From NCBI GenBank assembly GCA_934597585.1, contig CAKTSA010000048.1, forward strand, positions 1 through 11,164: 11,164 nt of DNA, given 5' to 3'. The translations under genes and the position numbers were made by a program. Position 1 is the first letter of the stretch. The number at the start of each line of letters is the position of its first letter. The DNA is from an uncultured Oscillospiraceae bacterium (lineage in GTDB: Bacteria > Bacillota > Clostridia > Oscillospirales > Oscillospiraceae). Below the pieces are notes generated by a model. The model had not been told where the DNA came from and did not search any database. It saw nothing but the letters and a program-made list of their open reading frames with translations. Below, piece after piece: positions 1 through 6,572 of this stretch.

Positions 1-1128
1 TCCCCCAGAGCCGCAAGAGGATCTTCCTTGTGGCGGATTTTGGAGCCCCATCCTCATCGCAGATACTTTTTGAGCCGGAAAGCCTGTCTGGGCATCCTCC
101 GTAGGGCCAGACGACGCGGCAAGGTGCTGCCGGATACGCTGCGGGAAGCGCTGGAGCTGCAAAGTGGCCTGCGTATGGCTGATCTGGTGACGCTGCTCCG
201 GCTGGGACTGCTGAAAGCCTACCACATCAACCAGCGGGACGAGGGCATCGATCTGGGCGAGACTGCCGGTGCGCCGGTGGCGTTTGCGGCCAACCAGCGG
301 GATGAAGTCCGTGATCTGGGCGACAAGGCCGGTGCGCTGGGCGCACAGCCGGGTATGAAGCAGCAGACCTTTGTGGCCAGCTTCTCCGCAGGCGCGGGAG
401 CGACTGCCGGAGGCATCGGCTACAGCGAGGAGGTAACTCCGACACTGAAGGGCAGCGCGGGCGGCAACAGTATGCCCTCTGTGCTGTGCATCAACGATCA
501 GGGCGGACAGGTCATGGAGCTGTCCGAGGATATGACTGGTACGCTGCGGGCACAGGAGCATGGGCACCAGCCGCTGGTGTTTGAAAACCACGGCATCGAC
601 GCCCGGTATCATCAGGTAGGCGATGTGGCTCCCACCATGTCGGCCCGCTACGGGACGGGCGGCAACAATGTGCCGCTGGTAGAGGAGCCTATCTACTGCA
701 TCACCGGCAACGCCATCGACCGGAAACCGGAGAACGGCGGCAATGGTATTGGATATCAGGAAAACGTGATGTACACCCTGAATACCATGGATCGCCACGC
801 GGTGTGCTGCACCTCGGATGTGGTCGGCGCACTGTGCAGCGGAGATGAAAAGGGTGTGGATCAGTATGTGGATCAGGGCAAATGCGTCATGGATCTCTAC
901 ACCTGTGAGCCTGCCGGTGATAAAGATCTGCCGTTTCTCCTTATCCGCCGCCTAACGCCGCTGGAATGCGAACGGCTGCAAGGCTTTCCAGACGGCTGGA
1001 CGGACATTCCCGGCGCGTCCGACAGTGCCCGTTATAAGGCGCTGGGCAACAGCGTGGCGATCCCCTGCGTGGATTTCGTGATGAGATGCATGGCGGATAC
1101 CATACGGGAGAGCGAAGGAATGGAATAA
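1..1128 (+). pseudogene. DNA (cytosine-5-)-methyltransferase, 3' part, frame-disrupted
   Basis: C5 methyltransferases transfer a methyl group from S-adenosylmethionine to cytosine in a target sequence; on mobile elements they often protect against host restriction. The gene enters from the left edge. Motif VIII (PQSRKRIFLVAD) reads in the frame starting at base 3, which meets TAG at 102-104 and TGA at 180-182. The recognition region and motifs IX and X read in the frame of base 1: RRLTPLECERLQGFPDGW at about 943-996 and ALGNSV at about 1039-1056, ending with TAA at 1126. The switch seems to lie near 205-215, just before the segment KAYHINQRDEGIDL. A TTG at 28 opens a long frame, but its first 60 or so codons look out of frame relative to the methyltransferase. 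The region between motif VIII and motif IX is built of repeated short units. Two stops plus a frame change suggest decay. A sequencing error or a two-part enzyme cannot be excluded, and the catalytic motifs lie outside the window. Confidence 0.72.
229..338 (+). repeat. Imperfect direct repeat, period 63, inside the methyltransferase
   Basis: Bases 229-275 and 292-338 are two copies of a 47-base unit starting AACCAGCGGGA and ending GCCGGTGCGC. By hand count 37 of 47 positions agree. They encode NQRDEGIDLGETAGA and NQRDEVRDLGDKAGA, so the repeat is kept in frame as a protein unit in the presumed target recognition region. Confidence 0.8.
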
Positions 1129-1139
1129 CTTGTCCATTC
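1118..1139. repeat. Inverted repeat over the methyltransferase stop codon
   Basis: GAATGGA (1118-1124) and TCCATTC (1133-1139) are perfect 7-base inverted arms with an 8-base spacer that contains part of the TAA stop. No clear T-run follows, so it is at best a weak terminator. Further on, up to the next gene, I see ATAGCC (1177-1182) facing GGCTAT (1198-1203) and GCCTC (1213-1217) facing GAGGC (1222-1226), but no convincing promoter. Confidence 0.4.
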
Positions 1140-1243
1140 TGCTTCGTTTGCGCTTGCATTCTCGTTGTACTTGTCAATAGCCTTATCGCGGTGTTTGGGC
1201 TATGCTTTGTTTGCCTCACGGGAGGCGGAAAGGAGCATCCATC

Positions 1244-1543
1244 ATGGAGGAAAAGAAAAACCTCTGCGCGCCTATCCCGCTGTCCCTGCACCAGCGGCTT
1301 CGGGCAGAGCAGGAGCAGCGCGGACAGACACTGTCCGACTACATCACAGACATACTCAAAGAACATTTTGACGGAGGAGCAAGGACTATGAACACCAACA
1401 ATCGCACCATCGCCTTTCAGGTACCGGAGGAGCTCTTCGAGCGACTGAAAGACTACCTCGCCCGGAACGGCCTGAAGCAGAAGGACTTCATCCTAGGCCT
1501 TATCGAACGGGAGCTGAACGATACCGCCGACGAGGCGGAGTAA
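1244..1543 (+). CDS. Tandem ribbon-helix-helix (CopG/Arc-like) DNA-binding protein
   Basis: This 99-residue protein has two ribbon-helix-helix-like units in a row. Residues 4-42 contain CAPIPLSLHQRLRAEQEQRG and then SDYITDILKEHF. Residues 49-92 contain RTIAFQVPEELFERLKDYL and then KDFILGLIEREL. In this family a short strand binds the DNA major groove and two helices dimerise, so a tandem protein could fold as a pseudo-dimer or bind two sites. The start is ATG 1244, with AGGAG at 1231-1235; the in-frame ATG at 1202 lacks a ribosome binding site. An in-frame ATG at 1388 is preceded by GGAGGAGC, so the second unit might also be made alone. Related proteins occur in Clostridia ICEs, where they probably regulate transfer genes or aid the relaxosome; that role is inferred. 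It lies between the methyltransferase remnant and a toxin-antitoxin cassette. Confidence 0.8.
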   Translation: MEEKKNLCAPIPLSLHQRLRAEQEQRGQTLSDYITDILKEHFDGGARTMNTNNRTIAFQVPEELFERLKDYLARNGLKQKDFILGLIERELNDTADEAE

Positions 1544-1552
1544 AGCGAGAGC

Positions 1553-1580
1553 AGCGCCGCAATCGCGGCGTTACTCTTTT
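1553..1580 (+). terminator. Possible Rho-independent terminator after the RHH gene
   Basis: CGCCGC (1555-1560), loop AATC and GCGGCG (1565-1570) form a perfect GC-rich hairpin, extendable by a G-T and an A-T pair. TTACTCTTTT follows. The T-run is interrupted, so termination may be partial. It separates the ribbon-helix-helix gene from the toxin-antitoxin promoter. Confidence 0.5.
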
Positions 1581-1612
1581 GTGTCACTGTCAGCGAATAC
1601 CGTCGTCAAAAT

Positions 1613-1655
1613 TGTAGGTTGATTTTTACCTACATCTGCGTATAATAGATGTAGG
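1613..1655. promoter_or_regulatory. Three-half-site palindromic operator over the Phd-Doc promoter
   Basis: TGTAGGT (1613-1619) and ACCTACA (1628-1634) are perfect inverted arms around an 8-base spacer. CCTACATCT (1629-1637) and AGATGTAGG (1647-1655) are perfect 9-base arms around a 9-base spacer. They share the middle arm, so the motif TGTAGG/CCTACA occurs three times in alternating orientation. The -35 box lies in the first palindrome's spacer and the -10 box in the second's. Phd-family antitoxins are known to bind palindromes in their own promoter, alone or with Doc, so these are the likely binding sites. Confidence 0.72.
1619..1646 (+). promoter_or_regulatory. Sigma-A type promoter of the Phd-Doc cassette
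   Basis: TTGATT (1619-1624) and a perfect TATAAT (1641-1646) are 16 bases apart. Transcription would start near 1652-1654, right at the ribosome binding site AGGAGG (1653-1658), giving a very short leader. The stretch is visibly richer in A and T than the flanking genes. The promoter sits inside the palindromes listed next, which fits autoregulation. Confidence 0.75.
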
Positions 1656-1666
1656 AGGTGTTCGCT

Positions 1667-1909
1667 ATGACAATTGACACGAATATGATCGTTTCTGTCT
1701 CCGAGGCCAATCAGAACTTTTCGAGAGTAACTCGTATTGCCGAGAAAAATGGACAGGCAGTAATTTTCAAGAATAACCGGCCCAAGTATATGCTGGTGGA
1801 TCTGGACACATCGCCTGTGATCGATATGACAGATGATGAAAAGATCGACGTGGTGGCCGCACGGATTTTGAAGAAGTATAAGCCTGCCTTTCTGGAGCTT
1901 GCCAAATGA
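1667..1909 (+). CDS. phd: Phd/YefM-family antitoxin
   Basis: This 80-residue protein has the Phd/YefM layout. An N-terminal DNA-binding half contains SVSEANQNFSRVTRIAEKNG (residues 10-29) followed by the strand-rich AVIFKNNRPKYMLVDLD. The C-terminal tail (about 58-80, ending YKPAFLELAK) would wrap around the toxin. In known pairs the antitoxin neutralises Doc and represses the operon. The start is ATG 1667, 8 bases after AGGAGG (1653-1658); a GTG at 1658 overlaps that site and is unlikely. Its TGA overlaps the toxin start as ATGA, so the two are translationally coupled. The palindromes upstream fit autoregulation. The family call is firm; which operator arms it binds is inferred. Confidence 0.88.
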   Translation: MTIDTNMIVSVSEANQNFSRVTRIAEKNGQAVIFKNNRPKYMLVDLDTSPVIDMTDDEKIDVVAARILKKYKPAFLELAK

Positions 1910-2283
1910 TTAAGTTCTCAAAAGAAAAGGTACTGCTTCTGCATAAGCTTATCGCGCAGGAAACGGGCGGCAGCATTGGCGTCAGAGATGAAGCGCTGCT
2001 GGACTCTGCCTTGGAAAATGCGTTCGCCGGATTTGGCGGGCAGGAGTTCTATCCCACCAAGGAGGAGAAGGGCGCACGGCTCGGCTATACGCTGATCTCC
2101 AACCATGCTTTTGTGGATGGCAACAAGCGCATCGGTATGTACGTCATGCTGACGTTTCTGGAGGTAAACGGCATCCGGCTTGAATGTACCAACGAGGAAG
2201 TCGTGGAGGTCGGTCTGGCCGTGGCGTCCGGAACGATGGATTATGACGCACTTCTGCAATGGGTGCGCGACCACAGAATTTAA
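1906..2283 (+). CDS. doc: Doc-type Fic-fold toxin
   Basis: This 125-residue protein is the usual Doc size. It carries the signature HAFVDGNKRIG at residues 67-77. The N-K-R in place of the N-G-R of AMP-transferring Fic enzymes is the Doc hallmark; P1 Doc phosphorylates elongation factor EF-Tu and stops translation. H67, D71, N73, K74 and R75 match the conserved positions. The segment GVRDEALLDSALENAFAGFG (about 25-44) is also typical. It starts inside the antitoxin stop (ATGA), so expression depends on antitoxin translation. In an ICE this pair probably acts as an addiction or stabilisation module. Activity on EF-Tu in this host is inferred from the family. No sign of truncation. Confidence 0.9.
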   Translation: MIKFSKEKVLLLHKLIAQETGGSIGVRDEALLDSALENAFAGFGGQEFYPTKEEKGARLGYTLISNHAFVDGNKRIGMYVMLTFLEVNGIRLECTNEEVVEVGLAVASGTMDYDALLQWVRDHRI

Positions 2284-2290
2284 TAAGCAC

Positions 2291-2328
2291 AAGGGAAAAG
2301 GTCACCGTTTTCGGTGGCCTTTTCCTTT
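2291..2328 (+). terminator. Strong hairpin terminator between doc and the transfer genes
   Basis: Arms 2291-2306 and 2313-2328 pair over 16 positions with two G-T wobbles around the loop GTTTTC. The base of the stem is A-rich on the left and T-rich on the right (CCTTTTCCTTT), as in a Rho-independent terminator that could act on both strands. It ends the toxin-antitoxin unit. The next gene starts only 33 bases later, leaving little room for a separate promoter. Confidence 0.75.
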
Positions 2329-2360
2329 GTCCAATTTCAAGAAGATTTGAGGTAAGAGAA

Positions 2361-2615
2361 ATGTACCTATACCCGGACAACCTGACCGCGCGGCCTATGC
2401 TGTGGCTGTGGGCGCTGCGGGATGTGGCGCTGATCGGCATCGGCCTGCTGCTGTCTGCGCTGGCGCTGGCACAGACCGGCTTCGTGGCTCCGCTGGTGGT
2501 CACCGCCGTGTATGCCTTTCTGGCCATCCGCCATGATGGCGTCAGTATGCTGGATTTCCTGCGCTACGCCGGAGCATTCTTTTTCGGACGTCAATACTAT
2601 GAATGGAGGAAATAG
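2361..2615 (+). CDS. Small two-helix membrane protein of the conjugation apparatus (VirB3/PrgI-like)
   Basis: This 84-residue protein has two hydrophobic segments, about residues 22-38 (VALIGIGLLLSALALAQ) and 41-56 (FVAPLVVTAVYAFLAI), with a short cytoplasmic-looking N-terminus MYLYPDNLTARP and an aromatic, charged tail ending GRQYYEWRK. Size, topology and position two genes ahead of VirB4 match the small VirB3/PrgI-type inner membrane components of type IV secretion systems, which associate with VirB4. The start is ATG 2361, 8 bases after GAGG (2349-2352); a longer upstream frame runs through the terminator hairpin and is rejected. It has no overlap with the next gene, whose GTG lies 3 bases past its stop. 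Family membership rests on layout, not on a diagnostic motif. Confidence 0.65.
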   Translation: MYLYPDNLTARPMLWLWALRDVALIGIGLLLSALALAQTGFVAPLVVTAVYAFLAIRHDGVSMLDFLRYAGAFFFGRQYYEWRK

Positions 2616-2617
2616 CC

Positions 2618-3187
2618 GTGAGCATTTTCAAGAAGAAACCGCCATCCGCCCAGCAGCTTCTGGGCATCGACGAGATCACGGAGCGCAGCATCCGCACCCC
2701 CAACGGCGAGCTGGTTTATCTCATCCTGAAGCCCAGCAACCTGAATGTGCTGCCGGAGAGCATCGTGCGCCAGCGCATCTACAGCCTGATGAATGTGCTG
2801 AAGGGCATGGCGGAGGTGGAGATTCTGGCCACGGATTCCAAGGAATCCTATCAGGACAACCGCAGCTTCTACCGTAAGCGGCTGGAGGAGGAAACGAACC
2901 CTGCTATCCGTGCGCTGCTGGAGGCGGACTGCGCGCATCTGGACAGCGTCCAGACCTCCATGGCGTCAGCCCGTACCTTCTGCCTGATCCTGCGGCAGCG
3001 CGGCGAGAGCGGTTTTACGGAATCCTACTTGGCCAATGTGGAGAAACACCTCTCTGATAACGGCTTTACCGTCCACCGTGCCAATGAGCAGGAGCTGCGG
3101 GAGCTGCTGGCGGTCTACTATGAGCGGGACGTATCCCACGAGGTCTATGACAGCGTGGATGGAGAGCGATATGTGAAGGAGGGCTGA
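2618..3187 (+). CDS. Conjugation-module protein, possibly VirB4 N-terminal-like
   Basis: I do not recognise this 189-residue protein by a signature. The start is GTG 2618, with GGAGGA at 2605-2610; an ATG at 2603 has no ribosome binding site. It is soluble-looking, with no membrane segment or signal peptide. Residues 31-67 (ELVYLILKPSNLNVLPESIV and onward) and 117-127 (SARTFCLILRQ) have the strand-helix look of the N-terminal domain that precedes the ATPase in VirB4/TraC proteins. There is no Walker A, so it is not an ATPase itself. It sits between the small membrane protein and VirB4, comparable with TrsD/TraD in the staphylococcal pGO1/pSK41 transfer regions (from memory). A supporting role for VirB4 or the channel is inferred. 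A GAAGGAGGG site for the next gene lies in its last codons. Confidence 0.5.
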   Translation: MSIFKKKPPSAQQLLGIDEITERSIRTPNGELVYLILKPSNLNVLPESIVRQRIYSLMNVLKGMAEVEILATDSKESYQDNRSFYRKRLEEETNPAIRALLEADCAHLDSVQTSMASARTFCLILRQRGESGFTESYLANVEKHLSDNGFTVHRANEQELRELLAVYYERDVSHEVYDSVDGERYVKEG

Positions 3188-3188
3188 T

Positions 3189-3551
3189 ATGCGTATTTTG
3201 AAAGTAGAGCCGGGACAGGCTCCCTATGAAAAGGAAATGGAAGATACCCTGGCTGCCATCCAGCAGGAGGTGCAGGGCCTGTTCCAGCCGGTGTATGTGG
3301 AGGATGGCGTTATCCTCTGCTGCAACGAGGAGGGCAAGCTCAACGGTATGGCACCCAACCGGTGGCTGGAGGAGGACATCATCTGCGGCCCGTTCTTTCT
3401 GGTAGGCGACGACCACGAAGGAGGCTTCTGCTCCCTGACGGATGACCAGATCCAGCGGTACACGGCGCAGTTTCGGGAGCCGGAGCAGTTTACCGGCCAG
3501 GAGCCGGAGTTGAAGCCCCGGATGGACATTTTCTTTATGGAGGGACTATGA
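3189..3551 (+). CDS. DUF3846 domain protein
   Basis: This 120-residue protein fits DUF3846: RILKVEPGQAPYEKEMEDTL at the N-terminus (residues 2-21), a central CCNEEGKLNGMAPNRWL (about 43-59), then GPFFLVGDD and a CSLTDDQIQRY segment (about 80-90). DUF3846 proteins are common accessory proteins of Firmicutes mobile elements; their biochemical role is not known to me. No membrane segment or catalytic motif is visible. ATG 3189 follows the previous stop by one base, with AAGGAGGG at 3176-3183. Its TGA overlaps the VirB4 start as ATGA, so it is coupled to the transfer ATPase, which is odd for an accessory protein. Confidence 0.78.
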   Translation: MRILKVEPGQAPYEKEMEDTLAAIQQEVQGLFQPVYVEDGVILCCNEEGKLNGMAPNRWLEEDIICGPFFLVGDDHEGGFCSLTDDQIQRYTAQFREPEQFTGQEPELKPRMDIFFMEGL

Positions 3552-5374
3552 AACATATCTTCAAACGCAAGAAAGCACCCCCGGAGGAACCGATGGTGTT
3601 GTCCTTTCTGGACTGCATCACGCCGGGGGTGCTGAAATTTGAGACGGATCACTATATTTCCGGCAACACATGGCGGTGCGTGTGGGCTCTGCGGGAGTAT
3701 CCTGCCGCCACCGATTCACAAGCGCTGCTGGGCCGCTTGGGCGACCGGCGCGGTGTGACGCTGCGGATCGTCTGCCGATTGGTGACGCCCGCCGAGGAGA
3801 ACCGCATCATTCACAACGCCACCAACCGCAACAAATTGGAACGGGCCAACACCAACGACCTGCGCCGGGTCATTACAGCGGAGAGTAACTTGCAGGACAT
3901 GGCCTCGCTGGTAGGCGCGCTGGATCGTGAGCATGAGCCGCTTCTGTACTGTGCGGTCTATGTGGAGGTCATGGCGGACAGCTTTGAGAGCCTGAAGCTG
4001 CTGCAAACCAGTGTGGAAGCGGAGTTGGTGCGCTGCAAGCTGACGATAGACAAGCTGGTGCTGCGGCAGCAGCAGGGATTTCTTACGGTGAACCCGGCAG
4101 GCTACGCGGCGTTGGGGCCGCAGTTCCAGCGGGTGCTGCCCGCCAGCTCCGTGGCGAATCTGTTTCCCTTCAACTATTCCGGCAAGGCCGACCCCAACGG
4201 CTTCTACATCGGCAAGGACAAGTTCGGCAGCAACATCGTGGTGGACTTCGACCGGCGCGACAGCGACAAGACCTCCGCTAATATCCTGATCCTGGGCAAC
4301 AGCGGTCAGGGCAAATCATACCTGATGAAGCTGCTGATCTGCAACCTGATCGAGTCGGGGAAATCCGTGATCTCGCTGGACGCGGAGCATGAGCTGGGAG
4401 ATTTGTGCGGGAACCTGAACGGCTGCTTCATCGACCTGATGGCGGGTGACCGGCACATCAATGTGCTGGAGGTGAAGTGCTGGGACACCGCTCCGGAGCC
4501 GGGCGAGTCAGCCCCGGAGGCCTTCCGGAAGAATACATTTTTGGCGCGGCACGTTTCGTTTCTGAAAGACTTCTTTAAGGCGTACAAGGACTTTTCCGAT
4601 GCACAGTTGGACACCATCGAGATCATGCTGATGAACCTCTATGCCAAATGGGGTATTTCAGAGCATACCGATCCCCGGCAGCTCACCGCCATGGACTATC
4701 CCATTCTGTCGGACTTCTACGCGCTGCTGGAGGAGGAATACCTCCGCTATGATCCCGATACCCACCAGCTCTATACCAAGGAGCTGCTGCAAGAGGTGCT
4801 GCTGGGCCTGCACTCCATGTGCGTGGGAGCCGACGCACACTTCTTCAACGGGCATACAGACATCACCAGTGATCGGTTTCTGGTGTTCGGTGTAGGCGGC
4901 GTGCTGAGCGCCGCTAAGAGCCTGCGGAATGCGCTGCTGTTTAATGTGCTGGCGTATATGTCGGATAAGCTGCTGGTGGAGGGTAGGACAGTGGCAGCAC
5001 TGGACGAGCTGTACCTGTGGCTGTCCAACCCCATCGCCATTGAGTACATCCGCAACTGTCTGAAGCGTGTCCGCAAGCGGGATTCCGCCCTGATGATGGC
5101 CAGTCAGAATCTGGAGGATTTCAACCAGCGGGAAGTGCGGGAGATGACCAAGCCTCTGTTCGCCATTCCGCCCCATCAGTTTTTCTTCAACCCCGGCACC
5201 ACGGAGAAACAATTCTTCACCAATATGCTGCAAATGGAGGACACGGAGTTCGACCTCATTAGCAAGGCGCAGAATGGTGAATGTCTTTTCCGCTGTGGCA
5301 GCGACAGGTACATGATGAAGATCATCGCCCCGGAGCACAAGGCGAAGCTGTTCGGCACAAAGGGTGGGAAGTGA
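3548..5374 (+). CDS. virB4: VirB4-family conjugation ATPase
   Basis: This 608-residue protein is the energising ATPase of the type IV secretion channel. It works at the inner face of the membrane with the VirB3-like and VirB6-like proteins, building the apparatus and moving DNA-protein substrate. The N-terminal region (about 1-230) has no nucleotide motifs. Walker A is GNSGQGKS at 250-257 and Walker B is TVAALDELYLWL at 481-492, with D486 and E487 as the expected catalytic acids. A later ASQNLEDF (518-525) fits the conserved glutamine motif of VirB4/TraC. Length is within the range for Gram-positive members. No membrane segment is seen. It starts within the stop of the DUF3846 gene (ATGA), with GGAGGG at 3539-3544, and its TGA shares one base with the hydrolase ATG. 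The family is certain; the exact subfamily is not. Confidence 0.95.
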   Translation: MKHIFKRKKAPPEEPMVLSFLDCITPGVLKFETDHYISGNTWRCVWALREYPAATDSQALLGRLGDRRGVTLRIVCRLVTPAEENRIIHNATNRNKLERANTNDLRRVITAESNLQDMASLVGALDREHEPLLYCAVYVEVMADSFESLKLLQTSVEAELVRCKLTIDKLVLRQQQGFLTVNPAGYAALGPQFQRVLPASSVANLFPFNYSGKADPNGFYIGKDKFGSNIVVDFDRRDSDKTSANILILGNSGQGKSYLMKLLICNLIESGKSVISLDAEHELGDLCGNLNGCFIDLMAGDRHINVLEVKCWDTAPEPGESAPEAFRKNTFLARHVSFLKDFFKAYKDFSDAQLDTIEIMLMNLYAKWGISEHTDPRQLTAMDYPILSDFYALLEEEYLRYDPDTHQLYTKELLQEVLLGLHSMCVGADAHFFNGHTDITSDRFLVFGVGGVLSAAKSLRNALLFNVLAYMSDKLLVEGRTVAALDELYLWLSNPIAIEYIRNCLKRVRKRDSALMMASQNLEDFNQREVREMTKPLFAIPPHQFFFNPGTTEKQFFTNMLQMEDTEFDLISKAQNGECLFRCGSDRYMMKIIAPEHKAKLFGTKGGK

Positions 5375-6561
5375 TGACAGGGGCAACACTGGCGCGGCTG
5401 GCGGCGGCTGTGCTGTCTACGGAAAAAGGCCGCAAGACGGTGGGCTGGGTCATTGCCGCTATTCTCTCACCGTTGATCCTGCTGGCAGCGTTTCTATGCA
5501 GCTTCGGCACGGCGGCGGTGGAGCATAATAACTTCGCCGTGTCCGCGTCCTTCTATGGCCCAGCCTTCACAGACAAAATTCCAACCGAATACAAAGACCA
5601 CATCACCGAGATGCGGACAGCTTTCTCTCTTCTGGATTCGGCGGTCGCCGCCGTGAATGCCAAAGCCGAGAGCGGCGGCCTTGATCCCTTGCAGGTCAAG
5701 GCCGTTTTCTATGCCCTCTGCTTTGGCGACGACGCCCCTACCCGCCGTGCCGCCGCCAACTTCGTGGAGTGCTTCTACCATCTGGAGGAGCGCACCGAAA
5801 CCACCACGGACGTGCTGGAGGATGGCACGGTAGTGGTGCAGACCACCGTTTACTATGTGGCAGTGCCGTTGCCGCTGGAAACGGTGTATGAAAAATTGGC
5901 GGCATGGCAGGGCGAACCGGTAACGGAGGAGGACAAGGCCAACGCCGCGCACATCTACAGCATGGTAGTGGGCAGCACAGGCGGCGATACCTTCAATGGC
6001 AGCTATACGCCCGGTGGCGGCAGCGGTGTGGAACTGGATATCTCCGACCTGACGAGCCCCACCACCAAGAACGCCGCCGATCTGGTGGCCTACGTCACCA
6101 ACGCATGGCAGTCCGGCTGGGGTTATGTATGGGGCACCTACGGTCAGGTGCTGACGCCGGAGCTGTTCCAGTACAAGCTGACCCAGTACCCGGAGGGCGT
6201 GGGACAGTACGCGGACTTCATCCATAATAACTGGCTGGGCAAGCACACTGCCGACTGCGTAGGACTCATCAAGGGCTACGGCTGGCTGAACGCGGACACT
6301 ATGGAGATCGAGTACGGTACCAACGGGATGCCGGATATTGGTGCCAACCAGATGTACTACAACGCCACGCGCAAAGGCACCATCGACACCATCCCGGAGG
6401 TGCCGGGACTGGCGGTCTGGAAGTCAGGACACATCGGCGTGTACATCGGCGGCGGTCAGGTCATTGAGGCCATGGGCACCAGGTACGGCGTGGTCAAGAC
6501 GCAACTTCAGGGTCGCGGCTGGACGCACTGGCTGGAGATACCGTATATCAACTACGACTAA
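5374..6561 (+). CDS. NlpC/P60 cell-wall hydrolase of the transfer system (VirB1-like)
   Basis: This 395-residue protein should cut peptidoglycan to let the conjugation channel through the wall. One membrane segment lies at about residues 23-45 (VGWVIAAILSPLILLAAFLC), preceded by basic residues, so the bulk is probably outside. Residues 50-215 are an unassigned extracellular region. A Gly/Ser linker (about 206-218) leads to the NlpC/P60 domain, with WGYVWGTYGQVLT at 249-261, the catalytic cysteine C295 in TADCVGLIKGYGW and the histidine H353 in SGHIGVYIGGG. NlpC/P60 enzymes usually cut the stem peptide next to D-glutamate. No lysozyme-type domain is evident, unlike the two-domain Tn916 hydrolase. 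ATG 5374 overlaps the VirB4 TGA by one base, and a longer frame from 5281 lies inside VirB4 and is rejected. Confidence 0.9.
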   Translation: MTGATLARLAAAVLSTEKGRKTVGWVIAAILSPLILLAAFLCSFGTAAVEHNNFAVSASFYGPAFTDKIPTEYKDHITEMRTAFSLLDSAVAAVNAKAESGGLDPLQVKAVFYALCFGDDAPTRRAAANFVECFYHLEERTETTTDVLEDGTVVVQTTVYYVAVPLPLETVYEKLAAWQGEPVTEEDKANAAHIYSMVVGSTGGDTFNGSYTPGGGSGVELDISDLTSPTTKNAADLVAYVTNAWQSGWGYVWGTYGQVLTPELFQYKLTQYPEGVGQYADFIHNNWLGKHTADCVGLIKGYGWLNADTMEIEYGTNGMPDIGANQMYYNATRKGTIDTIPEVPGLAVWKSGHIGVYIGGGQVIEAMGTRYGVVKTQLQGRGWTHWLEIPYINYD

Positions 6562-6572
6562 GGAGGTCACAA

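Noticed and set aside
28..210. TTG start at 28 as the true start of a 366-residue protein
   Set aside because: The first 60 or so codons read out of frame with the methyltransferase sequence visible in the base-3 frame; the open frame there is a GC-rich shadow.
1086..1391. Cysteine-rich 101-residue frame across the gap after the methyltransferase
   Set aside because: It overlaps the end of one gene and half of the ribbon-helix-helix gene, with no ribosome binding site or recognisable pattern.
2603..2617. ATG 2603 as start of the 189-residue protein
   Set aside because: It lacks a ribosome binding site and overlaps the previous gene, while GTG 2618 has GGAGGA at the right distance.
4658..5389. 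Long minus-strand frame (243 residues) opposite virB4
   Set aside because: Antisense shadow of a well-supported ATPase gene in GC-rich DNA; low-complexity composition and no ribosome binding site noted.
5494..6246. Long minus-strand frame (250 residues) opposite the NlpC/P60 gene
   Set aside because: Antisense shadow of a gene with an intact catalytic motif; no family pattern seen.
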